A DNA stretch of 51,289 bases. Origin: a virus. Under the pieces are notes generated by a model. That model was given only the letters and a program-made list of their open reading frames with translations, was not told the origin of the DNA and searched no databases. Positions 29,101-37,418 of the stretch are shown here, piece after piece. The stretch covers positions 1 through 51,289 of IMG/VR virus record IMGVR_UViG_3300037246_001819, one strand, 5' to 3'. Position 1 is the stretch's first letter, and every line of letters starts with the position of its first letter. A program made the position numbers and the translations under genes.

Positions 29101-30860
29101 GGTTTGGCCTGCAACTCACTCACAAGTGCGGCCGGGGCGGTGGGATCTTCCACGACAACCGCCATCGCTTCGTCCCACACATCGGAGAATGCTTGCCTAG
29201 CGGCCTCCATCGCTGGGGGCAGGCCCCGGGCAGCACGCTCTTGATCGACAATGGCGTTCTGGATGCTCGTTACGCCTGGTGGTGGTGGCGGCGCAGGTGA
29301 TCCAGGCGTGGGGGGTTCGACTACTGCCGCTTTTTCTTGGCCGCTTTCTTGACCTTGTCCAGCGTCCCGAAGACGTACGCCTTCGCCCGCTTCCCCTTTA
29401 GCCCCTTCTTTCGGGCTGATTTCTTCAGCTCCCGGTGCAGTTTCTCGGGCATCGGTGATCTCCTCTGCTGGCTTCTTTTCGCCAATTGGCGAAACTACCC
29501 CCTGTTCGTCCCGGACCTGCGCCAGTCCCCGGGCGACCGTTTCTCGGTCAGCGGCCCGTGGAACGTCCGGCATGTCCTTACGTGAAATCGCCTGACCGGC
29601 GGCCTGCTTCTCGATCAGCTTGTCGACGGGGTCGGTTGGCTGTTCGCGTTCGGCCTTGGTTGGCTGGTCAAGTGGCTCGCCGGCAAGGCGGGTGTCGATC
29701 AGGTCAACAATCGCCCGCGAACCAGCACTGGTCTTGTACTGACCCGCGTGCCGCTTGCGCAGCGTGACCATCCCATCGGGCTCGAGTTGCCCCACAAAGC
29801 GGCGCAGCTCGGCGTGCTCACGCATCAGCGTCCGGGCGTCACGGGCAACGCCGGTAAGTTCGTCAGCGGTCTTCGAGCCGACAAACTCGCCCTTGTAGAA
29901 TTTGCGCATCGACCGGTAGCCCGCGAATGACGGCGGGATCAGCATGGCGATGACTATGTCTGTTTCGTCGCCGCCGCCAGCCGCTGCCAGACCGCCGAAG
30001 ATGCTTGACTCGGCCGCGACCTTGCCGGCCTTGCCCGCGAGCGACTTAGCCGGGATCGCCCCGATGCCCTGCAACGCGCCACCCATCGCCAGCCCGGCGC
30101 CAGGGGTTCCGCCGTTGACCAGGTTCTCAATCTCGAACGCCAGCGGCGTCTTCCAACTCTCTGATATGAACTTGGGAATGTACTTTCTTGTGACCAGTAT
30201 TTGGAGAATAGCGCTCCCCAGGCCGATGACGGTGTCGCCCACCTTCTCGGGTATGGTCTCGGCCGGCGGGATTTCCAAATCCCAGCGGCCACGTTGGTCG
30301 TGCAGCTTCGTCTTCTCGGCGTCGACGTACGACTGGCCCAGATAGGCTTTGGCTTCGCCGCCCAGACGCAGCAGCCAGCGCACACCGGGGCTGATTTCTT
30401 TGTCGCCCTTTTCGGCACGCATCTCTTGCAGCATCTGGTCGACTTCGCGGTTAGCGTAGATTCGCTGGATCTGCCAGCCGCGCATCCGGGCTTCGATCGT
30501 GCTGGGGCGCAAGTTCTCGGCGGCACCCAGCGGGATGTTCGCGACGTCCTTAACCAAGCGGTCGGCGTACGCACCAACCGCAGTGTCTGGCATTCCGCTG
30601 GGCTTCAACGGTGGATAGAGTTGACCGCCGGCGCCCGGTAGCGGGCCTGCCAACTGCTCAGGCGGGACGTCCGTGCTACCGCGTTGCCACGGGAACATCG
30701 CCGGCCGCCGTGCCGGTGGCTTCAGAAGTTCGTCGGCCTGGTCGAGCAGGGCGTCGCCGAGCTTGAGCAGGTCAGCGTCATTGATCGCACCCAGATCGGC
30801 GAGAGCGGCATCCGATGCACTCAGCAGCTCGGCGTCGCTTATCGTCGTCATCTGCGTCAC
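26112..30860 (-). CDS. Very large internal ejection protein (LPD38-like C-terminus)
   Basis: A 1582-aa protein and the last gene of the late block. The first 450 residues are mixed with Gly/Ala-rich segments, then a long coiled-coil region (about 460-1080) of Glu/Arg/Leu-rich heptads follows. The C-terminal 450 residues contain VNGATGRGTLWKFKQAA, FFSPRYATSRFQLL and a hydrophobic segment near residue 1325 (ALGLGIFYSMVMAAAEMFAA), a pattern I associate with the LPD38 domain of polyvalent proteins. In podoviruses proteins of this length are ejected with the DNA to form a channel through the envelope. Near residue 458 an in-frame palindrome copy encodes SPIGE. Confidence 0.78.
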   Translation of the reverse strand: MTQMTTISDAELLSASDAALADLGAINDADLLKLGDALLDQADELLKPPARRPAMFPWQRGSTDVPPEQLAGPLPGAGGQLYPPLKPSGMPDTAVGAYADRLVKDVANIPLGAAENLRPSTIEARMRGWQIQRIYANREVDQMLQEMRAEKGDKEISPGVRWLLRLGGEAKAYLGQSYVDAEKTKLHDQRGRWDLEIPPAETIPEKVGDTVIGLGSAILQILVTRKYIPKFISESWKTPLAFEIENLVNGGTPGAGLAMGGALQGIGAIPAKSLAGKAGKVAAESSIFGGLAAAGGGDETDIVIAMLIPPSFAGYRSMRKFYKGEFVGSKTADELTGVARDARTLMREHAELRRFVGQLEPDGMVTLRKRHAGQYKTSAGSRAIVDLIDTRLAGEPLDQPTKAEREQPTDPVDKLIEKQAAGQAISRKDMPDVPRAADRETVARGLAQVRDEQGVVSPIGEKKPAEEITDARETAPGAEEISPKEGAKGEAGEGVRLRDAGQGQESGQEKAAVVEPPTPGSPAPPPPPGVTSIQNAIVDQERAARGLPPAMEAARQAFSDVWDEAMAVVVEDPTAPAALVSELQAKPRAVSGALEDALLLHRQITLQNDYDKSIERLEAAREGGDPVEIARAETSEALLASQLVEYYDVDKKVGTETGRALNARKMLADEAFTLMPMLAQTRKAKGTDLTAEDRAAVVETQRDIAGTQQAFDDYVQEADDQAAQAQSKDALEKLKKRVAKAKARIQSEPGPAAQDEPPEIVRVAPPRRAGPLDNPAVGKLARQLAEQFVAEGVTDRDELIDAVYAELLEVVPDLTRRQAMDAISGYGQYKLLDQDEIKVQLRDLKGQMQQVGKLQDMVAGLAPLKTGVQRREPSDEERRLIQEVNEAKKKYGFEVTDPVTQLKSALDGVKTRLRNQIADLEEQLATGTQLIRDRAGLPYDDEATALRERRDALRAEYDEMFGQRELSDERRVKMAIAAVEKSAAEYERRVKERDLFPGRKPSRTPMTAELAAARARRDAWKEQLRELQEVARPKKTAEQIALQSLKTRLVNRTAELKEKLARSDFAPKPKRKPLSLDKEAMRLRKENLEAKLAYMRGLEAFKWANRSAGQKVTDLSAETWRTIRSVLTSADVSAVARQGGFFNFGHPIQMVQELPQMFRAGLSRQGAVAAAESLRERPNWALYQRAGLELTELEGVLGKMEEAYMGRWTQKIPIVAASARAYVAFLNRQRADMFDALVAFVGRKGTVSDAEAEALANFVNGATGRGTLWKFKQAAVGLATVFFSPRYATSRFQLLFGAPFFHEGATGRVKVAIAKEYARTALGLGIFYSMVMAAAEMFAAFYGGEPEEYVQIESDPRSADFGKIKIGNTRIDPLFGLSQTTVLLSRVAGGQTKDAYGRLQDLSGKDKPFGKSDIVDVLARFLRAKLSPAAGAVVDVTAREGYIGEPVTVTSLPLDLSIPLALRDVYEAIEEHGISKGVALGLTAIFGLGLQTYQVDPGPMLDALAKPRPVKTAKGDETFFDTLGRWQDERDAALEWLGKQPLTVEQLEDVYWEHLLEQYPRPEQGNTRAAYKRRFLATTKGL
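29477..29494. repeat. 18-bp palindrome, exact copy 7 (inside ejection gene)
   Basis: Exact copy inside the 1582-aa gene, read SPIGE, in a linker rich in Glu, Pro, Ala and Lys. Confidence 0.95.
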
Positions 30861-32392
30861 GGGGTCGCCCCCGCAAGCACGTCACGCGCGGCCTGCAACA
30901 CGTTGCGCTCTTCTGGCGTGATCTGCCCGCCAGCGTGTCGCTTAGCCAGCAGTTCACGGATGGTCCGTCGGGCTTCGTCAACCGCTGGGGATGCGGGAGT
31001 CGGTTGGGGCGTCTCCGGCTGTGGGGTTTCGAGCAGTTGGTACGCCTGCTGGAAGGATTTTTCCTCTTCAGGTGTTAGCTGCTCGCCCCGCTCCCGTTTT
31101 CGTCGGAACTGTGCGATTATCTGCTCTGCCGCTTTCTGCACCTTCGCGAAGTCTTCGGGTTGGTACGACTGACGTGCCCGCTGATCCGCTCGCTGGGTTA
31201 CTGCCCGGTCTTCCCGGCTGACCCGCGGGCCTTGCGTCGGAGGCGCGGTGGAACGCTCGCGGCCCTGTATCAGCGCCTCTATCCTTTTGGCGATCTCGGC
31301 TTCATCCCTGATCGGTTCCCACTCGCCGGTTTCCTCATTTTCAACTTGGATGTTTCTCACCACTTTGTCGGCCCATGTGTAGACCTTGCCGACGTCTGCC
31401 CCATCGTCATCCGGCGTCCAGGTCGTGACGCGTTCATAGCTCCCGTCTTGGTTGTAATAAACCCTGTCAAAACCGCCATCCGGATTCTGAAATATCTCGG
31501 TCCGTTTTTCTCGGTCCTCACGGATCGCGGCTCGATCAGGCTGCGTTTTCACCAGGGCATTTCGGACATCGGCAAACGCTTCCTTGGCCGTTGCCTGTGT
31601 TTGCTTGGCCCAACCCCCTTGCGTCAGCCCATCGGGAATGCCGTGGCCCTGCTGTGCAGCGCTCGCAATAACTTCGGCCTCACGGAAACGAGCGAGAGCT
31701 TGTCCAACCTCCGAGTTCGGTTGGGTCTGAGCGTAGGTCTGAGCCGCCCGTAATATCTGCCCTTGTTCTTCTGCCTGTCTCACCACTTGCAACTGTCGGG
31801 CTTGATCCTGGGCCTGCCGCTGCTGTCCGAACGCTATCCCGTACTCCTGCCACGTTCCATAGCCAGTGCCAGCCGCGCCACCGCCCGCTGTCCAGTTTGC
31901 CTCTAATACATCGGGAGGAAGGCCGGTCTTCCTGGTCCAGTGCTGATACTGCGCCCTAGCAAAGGCCGGCTCATTCGCGAGCTTATTCCGCGCTATTTCG
32001 AGCTTCCGCTGGTACTGGACGATCGTCGTGTCTGCCGGGACCGTGCCGTTGGCGATCTCGAGATCAAGTGCCGGCCTAATTTGCTGCTCCGTCATGCCGA
32101 AGTAGCGCAGGTAGGCCGTGTCGTAGAGCCGCTGGTTTGACTGCTCGAACTGTTGCTGCTGCTGGGCCAGCCCGGCCTCGAACTGCTGAGCCTGCTGATA
32201 CGCAGCGGCACCCTGGCGCAGACCGGACATTCCCGACTGAAACGACTGCTGGGCCTGGGCCGACCACTGAAGGGCGGACTGGTCCTGCTGCACCGCAACC
32301 TGGTGTGCCATCTGGCGACGCTGCCCCCAAAACGAACTCGCGACCTGGAGGAACGGCGTCGGTTCGTAACTGAGATTGATCGGCGGTGGCAT
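30857..32392 (-). CDS. Internal virion (ejection) protein, Gln-rich
   Basis: A 511-aa protein extremely rich in Gln, Ala, Arg and Glu (QQDQSALQWSAQAQQSFQ near the start, QQQQQFEQSNQ), mostly helical, without transmembrane segments. Composition and position, between the smaller and the giant ejection protein, match inner-core proteins of T7- and P22-like phages. It overlaps the next gene (GTGA/ATGA type). Role: ejected into the cell envelope with DNA. Confidence 0.7.
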   Translation of the reverse strand: MPPPINLSYEPTPFLQVASSFWGQRRQMAHQVAVQQDQSALQWSAQAQQSFQSGMSGLRQGAAAYQQAQQFEAGLAQQQQQFEQSNQRLYDTAYLRYFGMTEQQIRPALDLEIANGTVPADTTIVQYQRKLEIARNKLANEPAFARAQYQHWTRKTGLPPDVLEANWTAGGGAAGTGYGTWQEYGIAFGQQRQAQDQARQLQVVRQAEEQGQILRAAQTYAQTQPNSEVGQALARFREAEVIASAAQQGHGIPDGLTQGGWAKQTQATAKEAFADVRNALVKTQPDRAAIREDREKRTEIFQNPDGGFDRVYYNQDGSYERVTTWTPDDDGADVGKVYTWADKVVRNIQVENEETGEWEPIRDEAEIAKRIEALIQGRERSTAPPTQGPRVSREDRAVTQRADQRARQSYQPEDFAKVQKAAEQIIAQFRRKRERGEQLTPEEEKSFQQAYQLLETPQPETPQPTPASPAVDEARRTIRELLAKRHAGGQITPEERNVLQAARDVLAGATP

Positions 32393-32406
32393 CAGGTGTC
32401 CTTTGC

Positions 32407-33435
32407 TTAAAAGCCCCCCATGCCGAACGCGCTGCCCACAACGTTGGCTGCCATGCCAGCGTACTGTTGGAACTGCTGCATTCCGCTCGGCCCGTAATCG
32501 GGCACCGGGTAGCTACCAGGACCTTGCGCGCCTGCAAGTTGCAGGTTCATCTGCGACGGGTAGCCGATGTTCACGTTCCCCACCGTATTCAGGTAATCGC
32601 CGCTCAGGCCGGCGAACATATTCATTTGCCCGCCGAAGAGTGATTGGTACGCGCCCAGTTGGTCGCCGCTCAGCCCGGTCATCAGGTTCAGCTGGTTCGC
32701 CATCATTCCCTCCTGCATGCCAAGCTGGCCCAGCCCCATCCGTTCCCTCGCGCCGAGCGCCTGCTGGCCCAGCCCCATCTGAGCACCCAACGCCTGCCCG
32801 GTGAGTTGCGACCTGACGTTGATGTTCTCGCGACGCAAGCCTTCTTCGAGCCTGCCGAGTTCGGCGCCTTTTTCGCGCTGGACGCCCGCCTCAACCGACG
32901 CGCCGACCGTGCTGCCACCAAACCCGCGAGCCGACAAAGCCTGTTGACGCTGTGTGCTCACATCGCCGTAGCGGCGGTCGATGTCCTTCCGTGCCTGCTC
33001 ACCAAGCCCCTCAAGCTTCGCGGTGATATCGCGTGTGCGTTGGTCGAACTGTTCGCCGAACTTGCTGGCCTGGTCTTCATAGCCGCGCTCCAACGCCCCC
33101 CGCATAATGCCGTACCCCCCCATGATTTGCTGTTCACGCATGCCGAACTCCCCGAGCGCCCCGGCCGTGCGACCGGCGGCCTGCCCGAGAATCCCCTCCA
33201 TGCCGGCACCGAAGGCGCCCATGCCCGCCTCAAAGCGGCTGCCCGCGATGTCCTTTGTCTCGCCGTAGATTTCCTCTGCGCGCCCGCGAGCTCGCCGTTG
33301 CTGCCACCATTGCCCAGCAGCGAGCCCCAGCGGTAGGCCGTAGTTCAACAGGTTTTGCCACATTTCCGGCTCTTGCGTCTCGTCATCCCCGCCCCAAAAC
33401 ACGGGGCCTGCCACTGCATCCCAGACGTTGCTCAT
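32407..33435 (-). CDS. Internal virion (ejection) protein, Gly/Met/Gln-rich
   Basis: A 342-aa protein with a short hydrophobic N-terminal segment (YGLPLGLAAGQWW), then Gly/Met/Gln-rich helical repeats (ALGAQMGLGQQALGARERMGLG, cited in part). Gly/Met-rich proteins with this look are common as the smallest of three ejection proteins. It is followed by the 511- and 1582-aa members. Confidence 0.65.
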   Translation of the reverse strand: MSNVWDAVAGPVFWGGDDETQEPEMWQNLLNYGLPLGLAAGQWWQQRRARGRAEEIYGETKDIAGSRFEAGMGAFGAGMEGILGQAAGRTAGALGEFGMREQQIMGGYGIMRGALERGYEDQASKFGEQFDQRTRDITAKLEGLGEQARKDIDRRYGDVSTQRQQALSARGFGGSTVGASVEAGVQREKGAELGRLEEGLRRENINVRSQLTGQALGAQMGLGQQALGARERMGLGQLGMQEGMMANQLNLMTGLSGDQLGAYQSLFGGQMNMFAGLSGDYLNTVGNVNIGYPSQMNLQLAGAQGPGSYPVPDYGPSGMQQFQQYAGMAANVVGSAFGMGGF

Positions 33436-33444
33436 CTCGTTCTC

Positions 33445-34359
33445 CTATGGACGCACGAACAGCATCATAACCGACAGATCCTCCGCGTCGCCGTTCGACC
33501 CAACCACCGCCAGGTTAATCTCCAGCGCCTCGTTGTTCTGAAGGTCGTACTGGGCTGAGTCGACGTTCACGAGCCCGTTGTGGACCCAAGCCGTGCCGAC
33601 TTGGATTCCGTTCCCGCCATCGGCGTCCGACACCGCAACCGCGTTCACCTTCACGTTGAGCTTCGGTTGGTTCGCGCCCGTGTCGTCGGTCTTGTGCTGC
33701 ATCGCAAAATGCACCAAGTACATCGCCGGGCCAAGGTTGCGGTAGGCCCGCCCGTCGATCGTGTCGAGCAGGTCGGCCACCCCGCCGTCGTAGTTGCCAC
33801 TGATGAAGAAGTTAAGCGGGAACAGCATCTCGGGCTGGCCGACCGCCAAAGCCGTCAGATCATCGCCCACGTCGAACGGCGCCCCATTCAGATCAAAGCT
33901 CGTGTTGCCGACGATGGCGTCCACCACGCCGTAGAACGTCCCGCTCGCATCGGTGTAGCGGATCGGCATTCCAACCGCCAGATCGGTCGTGTCGCTCATG
34001 GTGATCTGGCTGCTGCTCGCCGGCGTGGCGGTGTACTTGCTGGTCGCGATCGGTGTCCAGCGTTCCAGCGTGTTCGCCAGCTCCCGAGCCGCCTGCTCGG
34101 TCGGCAGCTTGGTATCGACACCCGGGGTCGCGACGCTGGTTGAGAGCGGGAGCCCGTCTTTGAGCAGCCGCGTAGTCGCATTCCACTGGGGCACACTATT
34201 CTCGGTCGTGGCCGCCGGGCCGACGATAATCTTGCGCAGCGTCTCGTGGTCGGACATCTCGACCTTCTTGTTGACGCCCGAAACGACAACGTGCATCAAG
34301 TCGGTCGCGCCGATCGCCGAGTCTTCCTTGCTGAGTTCGCTGATCTTTTTAACTGCCAT
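33445..34359 (-). CDS. Tail fibre or structural protein
   Basis: A 304-aa protein starting MAVKKISELSKEDSAIGATDLMHV, a virion-attachment start common in phage tail fibres. The C-terminal half is beta-rich (QPKLNVKVNAVAVSD, LEINLAVVGSNG). It may be a fibre or a surface decoration. Confidence 0.65.
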   Translation of the reverse strand: MAVKKISELSKEDSAIGATDLMHVVVSGVNKKVEMSDHETLRKIIVGPAATTENSVPQWNATTRLLKDGLPLSTSVATPGVDTKLPTEQAARELANTLERWTPIATSKYTATPASSSQITMSDTTDLAVGMPIRYTDASGTFYGVVDAIVGNTSFDLNGAPFDVGDDLTALAVGQPEMLFPLNFFISGNYDGGVADLLDTIDGRAYRNLGPAMYLVHFAMQHKTDDTGANQPKLNVKVNAVAVSDADGGNGIQVGTAWVHNGLVNVDSAQYDLQNNEALEINLAVVGSNGDAEDLSVMMLFVRP

Positions 34360-34368
34360 GATCTATCC

Positions 34369-35472
34369 TCAAACGGTATCCATCGCGATGATCGGCTCGG
34401 CCGCGGCATCCGTGGTCACAGCTTGCGTGCCGAGGGGGGTTGCGTCGTCCTCCTCCGTGATCGTGAGCGTGCCCCCAGCCAGACTGAGCTTGTTCACGAG
34501 CTTGGCCATTGCCCCGAGCAGCGAACGGAACGACTTGGCATCGCCATTTGCGGAATCGCAGGCGTTCACGAAGCTACGCCGGATTATGTGGTCGGCGATC
34601 TTGTTCATCTGAGCCGCCGACAACACGACCCCATCTGTGCCGGTGTCCAGGACGATCGCATCCACTATGGCGTCGATGATGTCCTGTTTGGCTTCGGTGG
34701 CCAGTAGCCCGTGGGCCGTGTCCATCTCGGCCTTGGTCGCTGGGGCGAAACTTGCCAGAGAGGCGTCGGCTCCCACCTCGGCCGCCGCATCCAGGGCATC
34801 CGTTGCATCGCCACCCTCGATCAGAGTGGTGTCGGCCGCGACGTAGTTGCCCGTGCCGAGCGCAGCCTGAAGCCGGTCGGCTTCCGTTGACCCACCGCTG
34901 ATCTTGACCGCGTTGGCGTCAATCTGGCCGTTGGCTTCCTGGTTAATCTGGCCAGCGCCGGAGCCGCGCGTGTAAACACCACCAGCAGCTTCCGCAGCAA
35001 CCGCGGGCAGCGCTGTCCCCGTCAGCCCCCGAGTAGCCGAGTGGTTCGCACACGCCGTTTCGAGATTATTGGCTTCGGTCTCCTGAGCGTCGGCGCGCCC
35101 GATGGTCTTGATGTTCACATCCATGAAGCCGACGTCTTTGGCAACGTACAGGCTATCCCACGCCGCTTCGGAGAGCACCATATACTCCTGTTTCACGGGC
35201 AGGCAGTCGGAGTCATCCTGCACGATCACCACCAGCATCCCCTCAGTGTTGGTGTGCGCCGTAGTCAGTGTCAGCGAGTAGTAGCCCCGACAGTTGGTGA
35301 CAGCAGCCCAGGTAGCACCCGAGATGTCAACGACCGTAGTGGAGCCATGCTTCAGCAGTTCAGCTTCATTGCCCGCGAGTGCAATATCGGTCTGGGGGGT
35401 GAACCCATCTCCCACGTCCACGAATGGACCCACTGTCACAATCACCTGAGTGTTGGCGCGAAGGTGCTGCAT
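34369..35472 (-). CDS. Tail fibre-like structural protein
   Basis: A 367-aa protein. The N-terminal 110 residues are beta-rich (NTQVIVTVGPFVDVGDGFTP, VVDISGATW, GYYSLTLTTAHTNTEG), followed by Ala/Asp/Thr-rich stalk-like repeats and a helical segment (DIIDAIVDAIV). Such a head-and-stalk form is typical of environmental podovirus fibre proteins. The start overlaps the upstream stop. Confidence 0.62.
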   Translation of the reverse strand: MQHLRANTQVIVTVGPFVDVGDGFTPQTDIALAGNEAELLKHGSTTVVDISGATWAAVTNCRGYYSLTLTTAHTNTEGMLVVIVQDDSDCLPVKQEYMVLSEAAWDSLYVAKDVGFMDVNIKTIGRADAQETEANNLETACANHSATRGLTGTALPAVAAEAAGGVYTRGSGAGQINQEANGQIDANAVKISGGSTEADRLQAALGTGNYVAADTTLIEGGDATDALDAAAEVGADASLASFAPATKAEMDTAHGLLATEAKQDIIDAIVDAIVLDTGTDGVVLSAAQMNKIADHIIRRSFVNACDSANGDAKSFRSLLGAMAKLVNKLSLAGGTLTITEEDDATPLGTQAVTTDAAAEPIIAMDTV

Positions 35473-36947
35473 CAGTTCACTCCCTGCAACTGCCGGTAGT
35501 GGTGCGCGGCAATCGGGATGCTGAGACCGCCCGCCGCCTCCGTGATACTGAGGTAGGGGCGGTAGGCTTGGGTTGCGTGTTCCTGCGTGGCAGGATTAGC
35601 ATACTCATTCCCACTTGGTACGTCTTCGGCAATATCCCTGGAACTCACAAGCGCGTATTGTGTCGTTCCATCTACTTCGATGTGCGCGGTATTCAGGTTG
35701 GGTGAACCATGAGACGTATTCAGAACTACATCGGCTGTGTTGCGCCAAGTCACGTCCTTGGCCGCTGCTAGGGCTGCGTCGTAGTTTGCCTCTCGGTTGC
35801 CCCCACCAATCGGTGAAGCCCAAGTGCACTTCATAATCTCGACATCAAACTCGGTATCGCTCGAATCAGATGTACAAGTCAAATACAAATTGGCTTGACT
35901 TACCGCTCCAGCAATGCCGGAGGTGTCGAATTCCAGAAATGTGCGGTAACAGTAATACAGAGGATCAACAAATCGCTGGCCTACAGTTGTATAGTCAACG
36001 CCTACATCGGCACCGAAGGACGTTGAACGAGCGGTAGCATAGTTAGCGTCCCGCCCGTAAATACGCCCGTCTGTCGTCTCGCCGTAGTAGGTATCGGGGT
36101 CAACCACCACCGGATAGACCGCAGTTTCAAGCCACGCCCACGGCACACGCACGGAGACGTATAGTGAGTTGCCCTGTTTCTTGAGTTCGATTGTGCCGGG
36201 TTGGTCTTCGCCGTCAGCATCCCTGGCACGCGGCACACCCCACCACCAATGAACCGTCTCACCATCGCGGAACTCGATCCGCTCGGCGGTCTCTACCCGC
36301 TCGTTGCGGTCCCAGAGTTCGCCGTCCACGTACAGGTCGAGGTCGCTCTCGAAGATGAACGACAGCGACACCGCCGGGTTCCCGCCGTCGAGGATGTACT
36401 GGGCCGGCGTGCCTAGTGCTGCCAGATTCGCGATCGTCAGTAGCTTGCGGAAGAAGTGCGTACTTGGGATGTATGCGAAGTCCAGGCCCGCTCCGTAACC
36501 GTCTGCCCAGTCGATGCGACCTTGCTGGCACAGTTCCGTCTCGCCGGAGTTGCTGACCACCCCGTCCACGGTCTCGGGCATACTGATCTGCTGGATCTGG
36601 TGGAGGTCATTGGTGAAGTTCAGCGCCATCGGCTGAAACGTCAGGTAGTGCCCGGCCTTTTCCAGCCGGAGGATTTGCCCGGCGTCGAGCCGCTGGAGCA
36701 CCCGAGCCTGATACTCCGCGTAGACCATCTGGTAATCCCATGGCACGGTGTCTGGCAGCCAGCGGCAGTCGATCTCTTCCCACGCTTCGCCGACCTGATA
36801 GTGCATTGGCCCCGAGATGATGTACTGGCGGCGGCCGTCTGGCAGGTCGAAGCACGCCCCGGACTTCCAGCGGCGCGCAGCATCCTCCACGGCCTCTGGA
36901 TGGAGGCCCGGCTTAGTGATCGGTCTACCGTTAGCGCGTTGTGCCAA
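35472..36947 (-). CDS. Tail or fibre protein with DNRLRE-like domain
   Basis: A 491-aa protein. Residues about 310-460 (YYCYRTFLEFDTSGIAGAVSQANLYL, cited in part; CTSDSSDTEFDVEIMKCTW) match the DNRLRE or related beta-sandwich domain, whose members bind carbohydrate or stabilise surface structures. The N-terminal part is Trp/Asp-rich and could be the virion-binding region. It may bind a host glycan. Confidence 0.65.
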   Translation of the reverse strand: MAQRANGRPITKPGLHPEAVEDAARRWKSGACFDLPDGRRQYIISGPMHYQVGEAWEEIDCRWLPDTVPWDYQMVYAEYQARVLQRLDAGQILRLEKAGHYLTFQPMALNFTNDLHQIQQISMPETVDGVVSNSGETELCQQGRIDWADGYGAGLDFAYIPSTHFFRKLLTIANLAALGTPAQYILDGGNPAVSLSFIFESDLDLYVDGELWDRNERVETAERIEFRDGETVHWWWGVPRARDADGEDQPGTIELKKQGNSLYVSVRVPWAWLETAVYPVVVDPDTYYGETTDGRIYGRDANYATARSTSFGADVGVDYTTVGQRFVDPLYYCYRTFLEFDTSGIAGAVSQANLYLTCTSDSSDTEFDVEIMKCTWASPIGGGNREANYDAALAAAKDVTWRNTADVVLNTSHGSPNLNTAHIEVDGTTQYALVSSRDIAEDVPSGNEYANPATQEHATQAYRPYLSITEAAGGLSIPIAAHHYRQLQGVN

Positions 36948-36965
36948 TCGTTTGTTCTCCTCGAC

Positions 36966-37418
36966 TCACAGACCGCCAGCAACCAACCGATTCTCAACCT
37001 GATCCAACCAGCCGCCGAGCGTGAAGTACACCAACTCTCCATCTTCGTAAGCAAGAGGCAGATCCGCAGCCAGACCACTTCCGCTACCACCAACCGTAAC
37101 CCCGGTTAGCGCCAGGAGATCCCAAAAGCCCGGATCGCCAGCTCCCCCTTCCAGCACGATGTAGCCCGTATCCACGCCACCGAGCGACCACAAGAGCCTC
37201 TTCAACTCCTCCATCATCGTCAGGAATTCTTGCTCGGTGGTCTCGCCGCTTTCGGTCCCCATGACGAGCGCGCCACTTTCCATCAGGACACGACCGCCGC
37301 CGCCGGCCCCGCTGGTGAGCATCACATCAAGAGCTTCGAGCGCATCCAGCCGCATCGCGATCGACTGCAACGCCCGTCGGACTTCGATCAGGCTTTTCTC
37401 GCTCGGGCGCGTGCTCAT
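36966..37418 (-). CDS. Hypothetical virion-region protein
   Basis: A 150-aa acidic protein. It starts STRPSEKSLIEVRRALQSIAMRLDALE, a likely coiled coil, followed by Gly-rich and Glu-rich segments. The ATG at 37418 overlaps the stop of the 911-aa protein (ATGA). Similar small proteins follow nozzle genes in podoviruses but I cannot name this family. Confidence 0.6.
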   Translation of the reverse strand: MSTRPSEKSLIEVRRALQSIAMRLDALEALDVMLTSGAGGGGRVLMESGALVMGTESGETTEQEFLTMMEELKRLLWSLGGVDTGYIVLEGGAGDPGFWDLLALTGVTVGGSGSGLAADLPLAYEDGELVYFTLGGWLDQVENRLVAGGL

